Made by a program: the position numbers and the translations under genes. Positions 6,853 to 16,422 of a stretch of DNA of 64,000 nt are shown piece after piece. The DNA is from Novipirellula caenicola (GTDB lineage Bacteria > Planctomycetota > Planctomycetia > Pirellulales > Pirellulaceae), in assembly GCF_039545035.1 (NCBI RefSeq), contig NZ_BAABRO010000001.1, forward strand, positions 868,001 to 932,000, written 5' to 3'. The notes under the pieces were generated by a model. It was not told where the DNA came from and made no database searches. It saw nothing but the letters and a program-made list of their open reading frames with translations. Every line of letters starts with the position of its first letter. Positions within the stretch are counted from its first letter, which is position 1.

Positions 6853-7707
6853 CTAAAACCGAGCTTGCCCCATGATAGGACCGTCGACGCCAGCGCGTTG
6901 TATCCTAACCGCTTCCGTCACGCTCGCACTCCGCTGGCCCCGGTCGTCGTGATCCGGATTCTTGCGTAGCGCTAGCCCGCCGATGACGAGGGCCAAAACG
7001 ATTACAAACCATCCAAACGCGGTTCGTATCCGTTCGGCGGGCAACCATTCCGACAACACCAATCCAATAAGCATCCCCAGGAATGCTAAGGCGAAAAAGG
7101 CGAGCGTGATTCGCCAATCGATGTCTGTCGAGCGGAGCTGGCCGGCAAGTCCCGCGACGGTGTTCAACGAAATGATCGCCAGCGACGTACCGACGGCGCG
7201 TTTCGCATCCACGCCAGCGAACAGCACCAGCGCGGGGACAATGAGGAAGCCACCACCGACACCGAGAAAACCAGTCAGCACGCCTACAATAGCACCGATC
7301 AGTAGACACGGCCAAATGCGGCATCCCCGTTCACGCTGATCGTTTTCGCCCCGCCCCCACACCATTGCGATCCCTGCGCCCAACATGATGGCGGCAAAAA
7401 TCAGCAACAGCGTCCGCTCGGAAACGAGTGCAGTCAGAAAGGATCCCGCATAGGCTCCCAACGCCCCAGAGACCGAAAACAGGACTGCAGCGCGAAGGTG
7501 GAAGTTCCCTTGCTGCCAATAGCGGACCGCCGCTGGCAGGCTGCAGCCGCCGACGACCACCATCGACATCGCGACCGCTTGCCCCACCGGGACCCCAAGG
7601 ACAAAGGTAAAGATGGGCAGCGTCAAGATCGATCCGCCCGCCCCAAAAATCCCGAGCGTGATTCCGACGAGCAGCGCCAAGACGAGAGCGGTGATAAGCG
7701 GATCCAT
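6853..7707 (-). CDS. Sulfite exporter TauE/SafE family membrane protein
   Basis: A 284-residue integral membrane protein counted from the ATG at 7705-7707. I prefer this to an ATG 17 codons upstream because MDPLITALVLALLVG gives a normal first helix. About eight hydrophobic helices are visible. The paired family motifs FGAGGSILTLPIF (about residues 24-36) and GVGGGFLIVPALV (about 150-162) are characteristic of TauE/SafE. Members export sulfite, sulfoacetate or other small anions. The gene diverges from a metallo-beta-lactamase/rhodanese gene, a pairing common in sulfide and persulfide oxidation, so export of sulfite made by that enzyme is a reasonable inference. The hydrophilic C-terminal tail of about 35 residues is unusual. 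Confidence 0.85.
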   Translation of the reverse strand: MDPLITALVLALLVGITLGIFGAGGSILTLPIFTFVLGVPVGQAVAMSMVVVGGCSLPAAVRYWQQGNFHLRAAVLFSVSGALGAYAGSFLTALVSERTLLLIFAAIMLGAGIAMVWGRGENDQRERGCRIWPCLLIGAIVGVLTGFLGVGGGFLIVPALVLFAGVDAKRAVGTSLAIISLNTVAGLAGQLRSTDIDWRITLAFFALAFLGMLIGLVLSEWLPAERIRTAFGWFVIVLALVIGGLALRKNPDHDDRGQRSASVTEAVRIQRAGVDGPIMGQARF

Positions 7708-7992
7708 GATGACGCTCGTGAAAAAGATAGTTTCGGTAGCAAAAAACCGGGACGCCAAACGATCAACGAGGGCTGGGGCGGTCGAGGCCGTATGACACGA
7801 ACGATGCCGACCGACTGCAAATGTGATACCTGATGGACGGCAACCGCTCGTCCAAAAATCGCTGTAAACGGAATGATGTTTGCTGCCATGATTGACAATC
7901 CCAAACGGAAAAAGATACGACGCGTCGATTGACGAGGCGTCCTCCGCAAAATCATTCCTTCCTCAACAAACTATTCACAAAGGAGTCCTCCG
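7708..7992. promoter_or_regulatory. Divergent intergenic region of the sulfur gene pair
   Basis: About 285 bases between the divergent exporter and dioxygenase-like genes; promoters for both must lie here. AAAGGAG (7979-7985) is a good ribosome binding site for the gene at 7993. A minus-strand frame at 7623-7955 crosses the region but overlaps the exporter in another frame and looks spurious. Confidence 0.5.
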
Positions 7993-9393
7993 ATGACGTT
8001 GGTATTTCAAAAGGTACAGACCGAAGGTATCGCACAACTCTCGTACTTAGTGGGCGATGACAGCACAGGGACGGCCGCCGTGATCGATCCACGGCCCAAC
8101 GTCGACGTCTATCTCGAACTGAGCCGCGAGTACGGTGTCGCCATCACGCATATCTTCGAGACGCACATTCACGCGGATTTCATGAGCGGTGCACGCGAAT
8201 TGGCATCTCGGCTAGGAACGGCCAAGATTTACGCCAGCGGCGAAGGCGACGCGAAGTACGATTTTGACGTAGAAAAGATCAAGGCAGGAGATTCGTTCAA
8301 GTTCGGTTCTCTTGTGCTGACGGTACGTCATACGCCTGGGCATACTCCAGAGCATGTTGCTTATGAACTTGCCGAGAAGGATCGTGTTGATTCGCCGTGG
8401 GGTGTTCTGACGGGCGACTCGCTGTTCGTCGGGTCGGCTGGACGGCCGGACCTGCTGGGCGAAGAAGAGACCGAAGAGCTGACAAAAAAACTGTTCTCCA
8501 CGCTTAGGGATTACTACCTGAAACTGGATGACGGCGTCATCATCTATCCGTGCCACGGTGCAGGATCAGCCTGCGGGGCCGACATTGGTGAGCGGCCGAT
8601 GAGTACGATCGGGTACGAACGGAAAACCAATGAATTTCTACAATACGATGACTTTGACGAGTTCAAGAAGTTTGTCGAATCAGGGGCGCCGCCTGTGCCT
8701 CAGCATTACCCGATTCTGAAAAAGGTCAATGCAAAAGGTCCGCAGGTCATCGGTTCGGCGCCTCCCATTCAAGGGTTACCCGCAGAGCAATTCAAAGCCG
8801 CTGTAGATAAAGGCGACGCACAACTTGTCGACACGCGGCAGATGTTGGCCTTTGGCGGCGGCCATATTCCAGACGCAATCAATATCGGTGATCGCCCCGA
8901 GATGTCGGTCTGGGCGGGTGACATGCTTTCCTACGACAAGCCGATCTTGTTGGTTGTGGAAGATGAATCGAACCTCGACTGGGTTACTTGGCACTTTGCC
9001 TACGTGGGGCTGACACAATTCGCGGGCTATCTCGCTGGCGGCATGAAAGCGTGGGAGAACGCCGGGCTGCCCATCGTAAACCTTCCACAAATGCCGGTTC
9101 AACAACTTGCGGAACAGCAGGATCGTGTGCAAGTGCTCGATGTTCGAACGTCTAGTGAATTCGAGAGTGGGCACCTACCAAAGGCCAAACACAAGTTCGT
9201 CTCGGAGATGCGAGGCGGGGTCAATGGCAACCTGAACATCAACCAGAAGGAACCGGTGGCAGTTTTCTGCGGCAGCGGCTATCGAGCCAGTTTGGCAGCG
9301 AGTCTGTTGCAGCGAGGCGGTTATGAGAAGGTTTACAACGTCCCCGGCAGCATGCAGGCATGGAAGAAGGCCGGCTACGACGTGCAAAAGTAG
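7993..9393 (+). CDS. Metallo-beta-lactamase/rhodanese fusion, persulfide dioxygenase-like
   Basis: A 466-residue cytoplasmic protein. An N-terminal metallo-beta-lactamase domain (about 1-250) has THIHADFMSG (H58, H60, D62), HTPGHTPEH, GDSLFVGSAGRPDLL and YPCHGAG metal-site motifs of the ETHE1/CstB group. Two rhodanese domains follow (about 260-360 and 370-465). The first lacks a catalytic cysteine (VVEDESN), while the second keeps CGSGYRAS. Family members oxidise glutathione or CoA persulfide to sulfite or move sulfane sulfur. The divergent TauE-type exporter fits sulfite disposal. A strong Shine-Dalgarno sequence fixes the start. Substrate not determined. Confidence 0.88.
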   Translation: MTLVFQKVQTEGIAQLSYLVGDDSTGTAAVIDPRPNVDVYLELSREYGVAITHIFETHIHADFMSGARELASRLGTAKIYASGEGDAKYDFDVEKIKAGDSFKFGSLVLTVRHTPGHTPEHVAYELAEKDRVDSPWGVLTGDSLFVGSAGRPDLLGEEETEELTKKLFSTLRDYYLKLDDGVIIYPCHGAGSACGADIGERPMSTIGYERKTNEFLQYDDFDEFKKFVESGAPPVPQHYPILKKVNAKGPQVIGSAPPIQGLPAEQFKAAVDKGDAQLVDTRQMLAFGGGHIPDAINIGDRPEMSVWAGDMLSYDKPILLVVEDESNLDWVTWHFAYVGLTQFAGYLAGGMKAWENAGLPIVNLPQMPVQQLAEQQDRVQVLDVRTSSEFESGHLPKAKHKFVSEMRGGVNGNLNINQKEPVAVFCGSGYRASLAASLLQRGGYEKVYNVPGSMQAWKKAGYDVQK

Positions 9394-9483
9394 GAACAAC
9401 CGCACTGGATTGCGGATCCAATGCAACGCGGCGGCCGCAGAGGCCCCGCGGAAGGAACCAGAGGCAATCGCTGTACCCACAAA

Positions 9484-10835
9484 GATGGATCGGGCAGGCA
9501 AATACTAAGAATGCCAATCCATCCTGCGGTGTCCCATCTTTTTGCCCTTCATCTTTTTGCCTTATTCACGTGCCAAGGCTAACACCGGTGAACTGACGTC
9601 GCGGATCTCTTGAATCGTCGCTCCGCGACATCCGCCGAGCGCCGTACCGCAGGTATGGCAAAAAGATGGAGGGCAAAAATATTAAGAAAGCAGGACCATC
9701 CTGCGGTATCACATTTTCCTGCCCCCTACATTTTCCTGCCCAATCCAGTAGCCAACGCTGTCCTCAGCAACACAACGCCGCGGCTCACTCGATTCTTGTT
9801 TCCTCGTCATCCACCAAACGCCGGATGACCGACGGGCAGGAAGATGAGTGGGGCAGGAAAATATCCAGATTGCAGCACCACTCGGCGGTGTCCCATCTTT
9901 TTGCCCTTCATGTTTTTGCCTTATTCATGAGCCAAGGCTAACACCGGTGAGCTGAAGCTGCGGATCTCTCGAATCGTTTCTCCGCGACGTCCGCCGAGCG
10001 CCGCACCGCAGGTATGGCAAAAAGATGGAGGGCAAAAACATTTAAGAAATTAGAGCCACCCTGCGGTATCTATTGTTCCTGCCCCCTTCATTTTCCCGCC
10101 CAATCCAGTGAGCAACGCTGTCCCCGATGACACGACGCCGCGGCTCACTCGATTCTTGTTTCCGCCTCGTCCACCAGTCGCCGGATAGCCGGCGGGCAGG
10201 AAGATGAGTGGGGCAGGAAAATATCCAGATTGCAGCACCACTTGGCGGAGCCCCACCTTTTTGCCCTTCATGTTTTTGCCTTATTCACGAGCCAAGGCTG
10301 ACACCAGTGAGGTGATGCTGCGGATCTCTCGAATCGTCGCTCCGCGACATCCGCCGAGCGCCGTTCCGCAGGTATGGCAAAAAGATGGAGGGCAAAAACA
10401 TTAAGAAATTAGAGCCATCCTGCGGTAACCCATTTTCCTGCCCCCTCCATTTTCCTGCCCAATCCAGTAGCCAACGTTGCCCTCGGTGGTTCAACGAAGC
10501 GGCTCACTTGATTCTTGTTTCCGCCACGTCCACCAAGCGCCGGATAGCCGGTGGGCAGGAAAATATCCATATTGCAGCACCGCTTGGCCGAGCCCCATCT
10601 TTTTGCCCTTCATGTTTTTGCCTTATTCACGTGCCAAGGCTAACACCGGTGAGCTGACATCGCGGATCTCTTGAATCGTCGCTCCGCGACATCCGCCGAG
10701 CGCCGCACCGCAGGTATGGCAAAAAGATGGAGGGCAAAAATATTAAGAAACCAGAGCCATCCTACGGTATCCCATTTTCCTGCCCAATTCTGCGAGCCAA
10801 CGTTGATCTCAGTGACTCGACGTCGCCGCTCACGC
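9484..10835 (+). repeat. Alternating-hairpin repeat array 2
   Basis: About four dimeric units of the same family as array 1. GGCAGG arms begin at 9493, 9835, 10195 and 10554 (periods 342, 360, 359). It begins with a degraded arm and ends in a partial spacer. The GGCAAAAA arms pair with TTTTTGCC arms across one spacer type and the GGCAGGAA arms with TTTCCTGCC across the other. It starts about 90 bases after the persulfide dioxygenase-like gene. Confidence 0.85.
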
Positions 10836-11178
10836 GACAATGCGGTCGCCCAGCAGACTCACCAGCGGAACGAACTCAGAGGAATCAATCGAACCGCCCA
10901 AAATCGCAAAACGAGATGCCGCAAGTGGAAACCCAATCATTCCATCGTCGATGTTGGCAACACCCTACGGTTTGCGGGTTGCAGTGGAGTCGTAGGATAC
11001 ATTTCCGCAATTCCATCGCACCCTTTTCTCGATCCTCGGAACTCGTACCATGGCGGTCGGCCCGTCCATTTGGACATTGGTTCAGTGCGATGAACATCTA
11101 AGGGCCCTCAATGGTACCTGTCTCACTCTCTCTGCGATCCCAAGTCCAGCGGAATCGACCTCGTCCAGGAAATTGAAC
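10836..11178. other. Intergenic stretch without recognised content
   Basis: About 340 bases between array 2 and the PQQ-propeller gene. Reading frames on either strand are short and unconvincing. AGGA at 11167-11170 is a plausible ribosome binding site for the next gene. Confidence 0.5.
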
Positions 11179-12444
11179 GTGCAAACAACTCACCTCAGCT
11201 CGCTAATTCGGTTTGTTCTGGCATGGATGCTTGGATCATCGATGCTCGGCGGTTCGGTGCTAACGGCCAGCGGCCCAGCATGGCCGGGGTTCCTCGGCGG
11301 CGACCGCGACGGCTGGGTCCATCATTTTCAACCGCCCGCCGAGTGGCCTGAATCACTAAATAAGAAATGGCAGGTTGAAGTGGGCACGGGATACGGGTCA
11401 CCATTGGTGGCCGATGACCGCGTCTATCAGCACTCACGTCAGGGAGACGACGAAGTGCTGCGATGTTTAGAGCTGGCGACAGGAAAAGAGATCTGGACAC
11501 AAACTTACGCCGTTCCCTTTCAAGCATCTTCGGGCGGTGAGCGGCATGGGAATGGCCCGAAATCGTCGCCCATCCTCGCCGACGGGCGCATCTTCACGAT
11601 GAGCAGCCTTGGTGAGATCTCTGCATGGGACGCGAAGTCGGGCGACCGACTGTGGCACCGTGACTACCGAAGCCGTTTTCCGAAAAACCATCCGAACTGG
11701 GGTGCGTCCACTTCGCCGATCGTCGACGGCGATCGCGTGGTCGCTCACGTTGGCAATGACGACGAAGGAGCTTTGGTTGCGTTGCACGTGAAGACGGGCG
11801 AGGAAATCTGGAGTCAGGGCAGTGATGGAGCAGCTTATTCATCACCTTTGGTTGTCGAAATCCAAGGTGTCCGCCAAATCATCGACTGGAACCATCGTGC
11901 CCTTGTTGGGGTCGAAAGCCAATCGGGAAAGGCGTTGTGGGAATTCCCTCTTCCGAAATACACCAGCAACCAAAACATGCCAACGCCCACGTTCCACAAC
12001 GGGCAAATTTTACTGGGAGGTGAAAATCGCGGCATTTACGGTCTGGAACCCGTGATCGAGAACGGCGAATGGTCGGTCAAGGAGCGTTGGTTTCAAAAGG
12101 ATGTCGCCTTGGACATGAGCACTGCGGTGATCAACGGGGACCTGTTGTTTGGGTTCTCGCACTACATGAAGGGGCAACTGTTCTGCCTGGACACGGCGAC
12201 GGGTGAAGTGCGATGGCGGGGGCCGGGACGAAGCGGAGATAACGTGGCGTTTTTGTCGATCCCCAACCATATCGTGGCACTCTTTGACAACGGAAAACTG
12301 CAAGTGATCAAGGCCACCGACGGGGATCTTGAAGAAGTCGCCAGCTATCAAGTCGCAGAAAGCTCCACATGGGCACCGCCCGTGCTGCTGAAACGAACGC
12401 TGCTGATCAAGGATAAAACGAGTTTAACGCTGTGGTCGCTCTAG
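11179..12444 (+). CDS. PQQ-like beta-propeller repeat protein, exported
   Basis: About 421 residues from GTG 11179, chosen because AGGA lies 8 bases upstream and the product then starts with a signal peptide (LIRFVLAWMLGSSMLGGSVL). A longer frame from 11050 adds an unlikely N-terminus. The mature part has repeated propeller blades with the PQQ/BamB-type signature (LELATGKEIW, WDAKSGDRLW, LHVKTGEEIW, LDTATGEVRW) and WPGFLGGDRDG near its start. This pattern is frequent in planctomycete secreted proteins. Role unknown: either a scaffold or an enzyme with a propeller, likely periplasmic. No cofactor dependence can be inferred. Confidence 0.85.
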   Translation: MQTTHLSSLIRFVLAWMLGSSMLGGSVLTASGPAWPGFLGGDRDGWVHHFQPPAEWPESLNKKWQVEVGTGYGSPLVADDRVYQHSRQGDDEVLRCLELATGKEIWTQTYAVPFQASSGGERHGNGPKSSPILADGRIFTMSSLGEISAWDAKSGDRLWHRDYRSRFPKNHPNWGASTSPIVDGDRVVAHVGNDDEGALVALHVKTGEEIWSQGSDGAAYSSPLVVEIQGVRQIIDWNHRALVGVESQSGKALWEFPLPKYTSNQNMPTPTFHNGQILLGGENRGIYGLEPVIENGEWSVKERWFQKDVALDMSTAVINGDLLFGFSHYMKGQLFCLDTATGEVRWRGPGRSGDNVAFLSIPNHIVALFDNGKLQVIKATDGDLEEVASYQVAESSTWAPPVLLKRTLLIKDKTSLTLWSL

Positions 12445-12582
12445 GCACTGTCAGAGAACGCATCTGAGGCGGAAACTTGGTAGCGGAATTCGTGAAGAAT
12501 TTCGATTTCCCAATGGGTTTTGCCATGCTGCTGAAAGTCTTGACGGCTTGTTGATTTAGTGAAGTTTCCTGCGGCAAGGGGT

Positions 12583-12642
12583 GTAGGATGGACTTCCTAG
12601 TCCGTCAAGGGTGGATTCGACGGATTAGGAAGTCCATCGTAC
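12583..12642. repeat. GGATGGACTTCC palindromic repeat
   Basis: The 24 bases at 12583-12606 pair with 12619-12642 with few mismatches around a 12-base loop. The strong hairpin lacks a T-tract. It looks like a REP-type intergenic element. The surrounding 12450-12815 holds no gene. Confidence 0.7.
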
Positions 12643-12818
12643 GACTAAAACAACAAGCCGCCCGCGACTTCCGATACGGTTTTCAGACAGAGCCTGGCTG
12701 GATCGCCGTGGTGTGCGGCTTCGCGTCTCACGGCGATGTCCATCGACGGCGCGGCAGTGCTCCGCCGCACTACCTTGCAACACTAGAGAAACGCGTGGTT
12801 GCGGCGTTGCTGAATGGT

Positions 12819-12915
12819 GGGGACTTGTTGCCTCGCGTCCATTCTGTCTAGCTGCGGGGATTCGTTGCCTCGTCCACTACGTCTAATGCTCGGACTCGTT
12901 GCCCCGTCCTTTACG
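12819..12915 (+). repeat. Tandem GGGGACTCGTTGCCTCGTCC repeats, left copy set
   Basis: Three diverged copies starting near 12819, 12856 and 12891 (period about 36). The same unit occurs twice at 14164-14223, so the hydrolase gene in between is flanked by the same repeat family. Confidence 0.65.
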
Positions 12916-12951
12916 ATTAACTGAGCCGCATTGGCGGTACGGAGCCCTGGA

Positions 12952-13956
12952 TTACTGCTGCAACGCCTTCTCGAACTCGACGCGGAAGCGGTCAAACGCT
13001 TCGATTTGAGGCATGTGACCGAGCCCCTCCAATTCATACAGCTGACAATCCGTAATCTCCGCCGCAGTCTGCTTGCCGAGGTTTTGATACTGGCCCAATT
13101 CCCGCTCGACACCCGGCTTCATCCAACCACGGCCTGGTCCGGTTCGATCGCGAGTCCCGATAATCAGCCGCGTGGGAACTTTGATGTCGGCCCACTCATT
13201 GCAAACTGGTTGCGAGAAAATCATGTCGTACGTCATCGCGTTGTTCCAAGCGACTCGCTGCCAATCCGGCCCGTTGATCCAGCCGACGTGAATCTTCATC
13301 CATTCGTCGTACGCGGGTTCCCATTTGCCATCGTAGTAGTTCTTTAGTTGGTACGCTTTGATGTCCGCAGGCGTCTTATTGACCTCGTTCTGGTAGAAGA
13401 ACTGAACGTCTTTGTACTGCACAAATTTCAAATAGTCTTCCAAACCAATTGGATTTACCAGAATCAAACGCTCAACATCGTCCTGATACATCAGCGTGTA
13501 CCGAGTTGCCAACATGCCACCCATCGAGTGCCCGACAATGATCGGTTTTTCGATCCCAAGCTTCTCAATCAACTGCCGTGTGTTGTGTGCAAGCTGAGGA
13601 AAACCGAATTGGTAGTAGGCCGGCTTAGACGACTTGCCAAACCCGATTTGATCGGGAATCAGCACCGAGTAGCCTTTCGATTGCAGTAGCTTTGCTGTCT
13701 GTTCCCAATACGCTCCCGAAAAATTCTTGCCATGTAGCAAGACGACCGTCGGCATCGCATCGGAGCCCTTCAAGTGCATGTAGGCCATCTGCAGTGTTTG
13801 TCGCTGCGAGCTGAACTCAAATGTCTCGACGGAAAATGGATATCGATAGTCGTCTAGTTTGGCGTTGTAGGAAGGCGATTCTTGACCGACCGCCACAACC
13901 GACGTGAGTGCCATCACAAACAGACTGGCAAGCACGCATCGCATATTTTGATTCAT
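12952..13956 (-). CDS. Exported alpha/beta hydrolase
   Basis: A 334-residue protein with a signal peptide (MNQNMRCVLASLFVMALTSV, cleavage near AVGQ). The alpha/beta hydrolase core shows the oxyanion-side motif LLHGKNFSGAYW, the nucleophile elbow GHSMGG and a late GLGHMPQIE segment carrying the catalytic histidine. An acid residue lies in the GTRDRTGPG strand. It is most like epoxide hydrolase or haloalkane dehalogenase-type esterases, but the substrate cannot be deduced. It stands alone on the minus strand, flanked on both sides by GGGGACTCGTTGCC repeats. The cap region (about residues 165-240) is rich in aromatic residues. Confidence 0.88.
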   Translation of the reverse strand: MNQNMRCVLASLFVMALTSVVAVGQESPSYNAKLDDYRYPFSVETFEFSSQRQTLQMAYMHLKGSDAMPTVVLLHGKNFSGAYWEQTAKLLQSKGYSVLIPDQIGFGKSSKPAYYQFGFPQLAHNTRQLIEKLGIEKPIIVGHSMGGMLATRYTLMYQDDVERLILVNPIGLEDYLKFVQYKDVQFFYQNEVNKTPADIKAYQLKNYYDGKWEPAYDEWMKIHVGWINGPDWQRVAWNNAMTYDMIFSQPVCNEWADIKVPTRLIIGTRDRTGPGRGWMKPGVERELGQYQNLGKQTAAEITDCQLYELEGLGHMPQIEAFDRFRVEFEKALQQ

Positions 13957-14565
13957 CTGAAGTTTTCCTATTGCTGCACGTTCGAATCAAATCAAATGTA
14001 GACATTCCTAGTCACGCTCACCCAAACGTTCGGGGGGCCGTGTCGAGCATCGGAAGGCAATGTCCTTTTGAGTCTAATGCCCGCACAGGGATCCGTTCCG
14101 CCGCCGCGTCATTTTCGTTTTTTCTTCTCGGTGCATCGATTTGGTGCGTGCCACTTCATCGTGGGGGACTCGTTGCCTCGTCCACTACGATTAACGGAGG
14201 GGACTCGTTGCCTCGTCCACTACCTTGATCATGGCATATCGGAATGACACGCGAAGAAAAATTGGCGCGACCACTTTCGGCTCTGGTCGTCTGGATGGCG
14301 CGATGCGTCTGGCCTTAGCTGGACACAATGGCATCGATAGCGTCGCTGTGAAGGATGTTGCAATTTTCAGATGTCCACCAATCGTATCGAAACCGGTTTT
14401 GTTTTGCTCAAGCGTTGGCGGTCCGCGAGTCTGCATCGTCATTGAACTAGCGCGCCAGTGCCCTAGATCCAGATCGATGATGCATTGGCCACAACTTTCA
14501 CGAAACGCACATCGAAACAACACACAACACGACGTCCCTCAAAATCGATTACGGAGAATGACCCT
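13957..14565. other. Gene-free stretch with tandem repeats
   Basis: About 600 bases. It contains two tight copies of GGGGACTCGTTGCCTCGTCC at 14164 and 14198 (period 34). The rest has only short, overlapping frames without recognisable similarity. ACGGAG at 14551-14556 precedes the next start codon. Confidence 0.55.
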
Positions 14566-15762
14566 ATGATGACCCGAAGAAACTTGTTGCAAGCAGGTGC
14601 GGCGTTGGGCGTTGGTTCGGCAGTCAGTGCGGCGGCTTCCGCGCAGGCACTGAAGTTCCAGATGTCCTCGGGCGAAGTCATGAAGACGAAAGGTCTAGTG
14701 GATACCACAGAGCCATTGCCAGTCAACGACGCCCGCGGCGACGGTCGATATCGCCCCAAATTCAGAATGGGCTTGGGAGGCCTTGCGGCAGGAAACGGTT
14801 TTAACACCGTATCCAGCGACGAAGAAATCCTTGGCATGCTCAATGCGGCCTGGGACTCTGGAATCCGTTACTTTGACACCGCGCCGTTTTACGGGCTAAG
14901 TCTGAGCGAGCGACGTTACGGTGACTTGCTTCGCAACAAGAAACGCGAGGACTACGTCCTGTCATCCAAAGTGGGGCGAATTCTTACGCCGTCCTCCGAA
15001 CCACTTCCGAAGAAGTGGCATTGGGCGAACCCATCCCCCTTTCACTACAAGTATGACTATACGGCGGCGGGGACACGTCGCTCGGTCGAAGACAGCCTCC
15101 ATCGCATCGGTGTCTCGTCACTGGACATTGTGTTCATCCATGACCTTTCGCCTCAGAACAGTGACATGGGCGACGATTGGATCAAATACTTTGATGAAGC
15201 GGTCGAAGGCGCCATGCCTGAACTGACAAAGATGCGTGAGGAAGGCATGATCAAAGCCTGGGGGTTTGGCATCAATTCACCGCATGCGATCTACAAGGCG
15301 GTTGACGTTGCCGATCCCGACATCTGTCTGCTGGCGCTGCAATACTCCATCCTGGAACACCAACAAGCCCTGGAAAAGACATTCCCGCTTCTCGATGAAC
15401 GCGACATCTCGGTCGTCATCGGCGCGCCGCTGAATGGCGGATTTCTGGCGGGCCGAGATCGGTTCAACTATTCGAGCAAGATTCCTCCGGCGATGAAGGA
15501 AAAGTTTACCTCAATCGATGCGATTGTGAAAAAACATGGCATCGATATCAAAACGGCTGCGTTGCAATTCGCCGAGGCACCGACGACAGTTTCCGCGATT
15601 GTCCCAGGCGCCCGAACCGCTCAGCAGGTGAAAGAAAATATCGCCTCAATGAAGGTTCAAATCCCAGAGGATTTCTGGAGCGAGTTGAAAGCGAAAAATC
15701 TGATCGCTCAAGACGCTCCCACTCCCAGCGACGAGCCGGCACAGAAAAAAGGCCGCGGCTGA
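14566..15762 (+). CDS. Aldo/keto reductase, Tat-type signal
   Basis: About 398 residues from ATG 14566, which has ACGGAG 9 bases upstream; an ATG at 14485 would give an unlikely N-terminal extension. MMTRRNLLQAGAALGVG is a Tat-like signal, suggesting export in folded form. The aldo/keto reductase barrel shows MGLGGLAAG, then DSGIRYFDTAPFYG (catalytic Asp and Tyr), then VLSSKVGR (Lys) and HDL. A late IVPGAR cofactor segment is followed by a region that agrees with a C-terminal NADP site. The closest style is D-threo-aldose dehydrogenase/L-fucose dehydrogenase. The tail is charged (PAQKKGRG). Confidence 0.85.
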   Translation: MMTRRNLLQAGAALGVGSAVSAAASAQALKFQMSSGEVMKTKGLVDTTEPLPVNDARGDGRYRPKFRMGLGGLAAGNGFNTVSSDEEILGMLNAAWDSGIRYFDTAPFYGLSLSERRYGDLLRNKKREDYVLSSKVGRILTPSSEPLPKKWHWANPSPFHYKYDYTAAGTRRSVEDSLHRIGVSSLDIVFIHDLSPQNSDMGDDWIKYFDEAVEGAMPELTKMREEGMIKAWGFGINSPHAIYKAVDVADPDICLLALQYSILEHQQALEKTFPLLDERDISVVIGAPLNGGFLAGRDRFNYSSKIPPAMKEKFTSIDAIVKKHGIDIKTAALQFAEAPTTVSAIVPGARTAQQVKENIASMKVQIPEDFWSELKAKNLIAQDAPTPSDEPAQKKGRG

Positions 15763-15983
15763 GTCATGTTGCCGCTGCGACGATCGAGGTTCGACGTTGC
15801 ATCTACCGCTCCCAACGGCGATGACGTGCTGTAGATTTCCTGTCGTCCTTCGGGGGGGCCGTTTTCGGCATTGGTTCATCGGGCTCACCGCCGACACGAC
15901 TTTCATTGCCCCCATCGTCGCGGCTCGGGAAAGGAAACCTGATGGGACGCTTCCATCCGAATGCTGGTGCCAATTTCGCGGTT

Positions 15984-16010
15984 AACGTTTAAACTTAGTT
16001 TTTAAACGTT
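15984..16010. promoter_or_regulatory. Perfect palindrome upstream of thiamine-binding-type gene
   Basis: AACGTTTAAA (15984-15993) and TTTAAACGTT (16001-16010) are perfect 10-base inverted arms around 7 bases, ending 34 bases before the ATG at 16045. The site is AT-rich in a GC-neutral region, consistent with a repressor operator. No TPP riboswitch consensus was seen. Confidence 0.5.
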
Positions 16011-16044
16011 GCACATTCGCCGAAAAATGAGAGGCACCGCCGAG

Positions 16045-16347
16045 ATGAAAGTCATTGTAGATTTATGTGTCGTCCCGATCGGAGTGGGAGTTTCGGTCAG
16101 CAAGTACGTTGCGGAGTGCCAGAAGGTATTGCAGGAAGCGGGCTTGTCGCATCAGCTTCACGCCTACGGCACGAACATCGAAGGCAACTGGGATGACGTG
16201 TTCGCCGCGATCAAACGATGTCACCAACGAGTTCATGCCATTGGGGCACCGCGAATCACCACGACGATCAAAGTCGGCACTCGAACCGACCGCGAACAAT
16301 CGATGCAGGACAAAATCGACAGCGTCAACGAACGCCGATCGTCGTAA
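16045..16347 (+). CDS. MTH1187/YqgV-type thiamine-binding protein
   Basis: About 100 residues from ATG 16045. An upstream ATG at 16027 in the same frame is possible. The sequence VIVDLCVVPIGVGVSVSKYV at the start and HAYGTNIEGNWDDVFAAIKR in the middle match the MTH1187/DUF77 fold, a small ferredoxin-like dimer-of-dimers. Some members bind thiamine or related ligands. The C-terminal ITTTIKVGTRTD strand is also typical. The gene is single, with a 10-base-arm palindrome just upstream. Cytoplasmic; cellular role unsettled. Confidence 0.85.
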   Translation: MKVIVDLCVVPIGVGVSVSKYVAECQKVLQEAGLSHQLHAYGTNIEGNWDDVFAAIKRCHQRVHAIGAPRITTTIKVGTRTDREQSMQDKIDSVNERRSS

Positions 16348-16422
16348 GCGTTTACCAAGCGAAACCGCTCAAATCCGCGTCGCATTTCCATAGCCGCTAA
16401 CTTTTTCATGCTGCTGCTGCGG

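Noticed and set aside
7623-7955. A 110-codon minus-strand frame before the MBL-rhodanese gene
   Set aside because: Overlaps the exporter gene in another frame; composition is random-like.
5645-10835. Insertion-sequence or MITE ends
   Set aside because: No transposase gene and no consistent target duplications seen around the arrays; units are tandem.
12583-12642. Transcription terminator
   Set aside because: Strong hairpin but no T-run on either side, and it lies 140 bases after the nearest stop codon.
15984-16044. TPP riboswitch upstream of the thiamine-binding-type gene
   Set aside because: No CTGAGA or matching P4/P5 elements in the 280-base gap.
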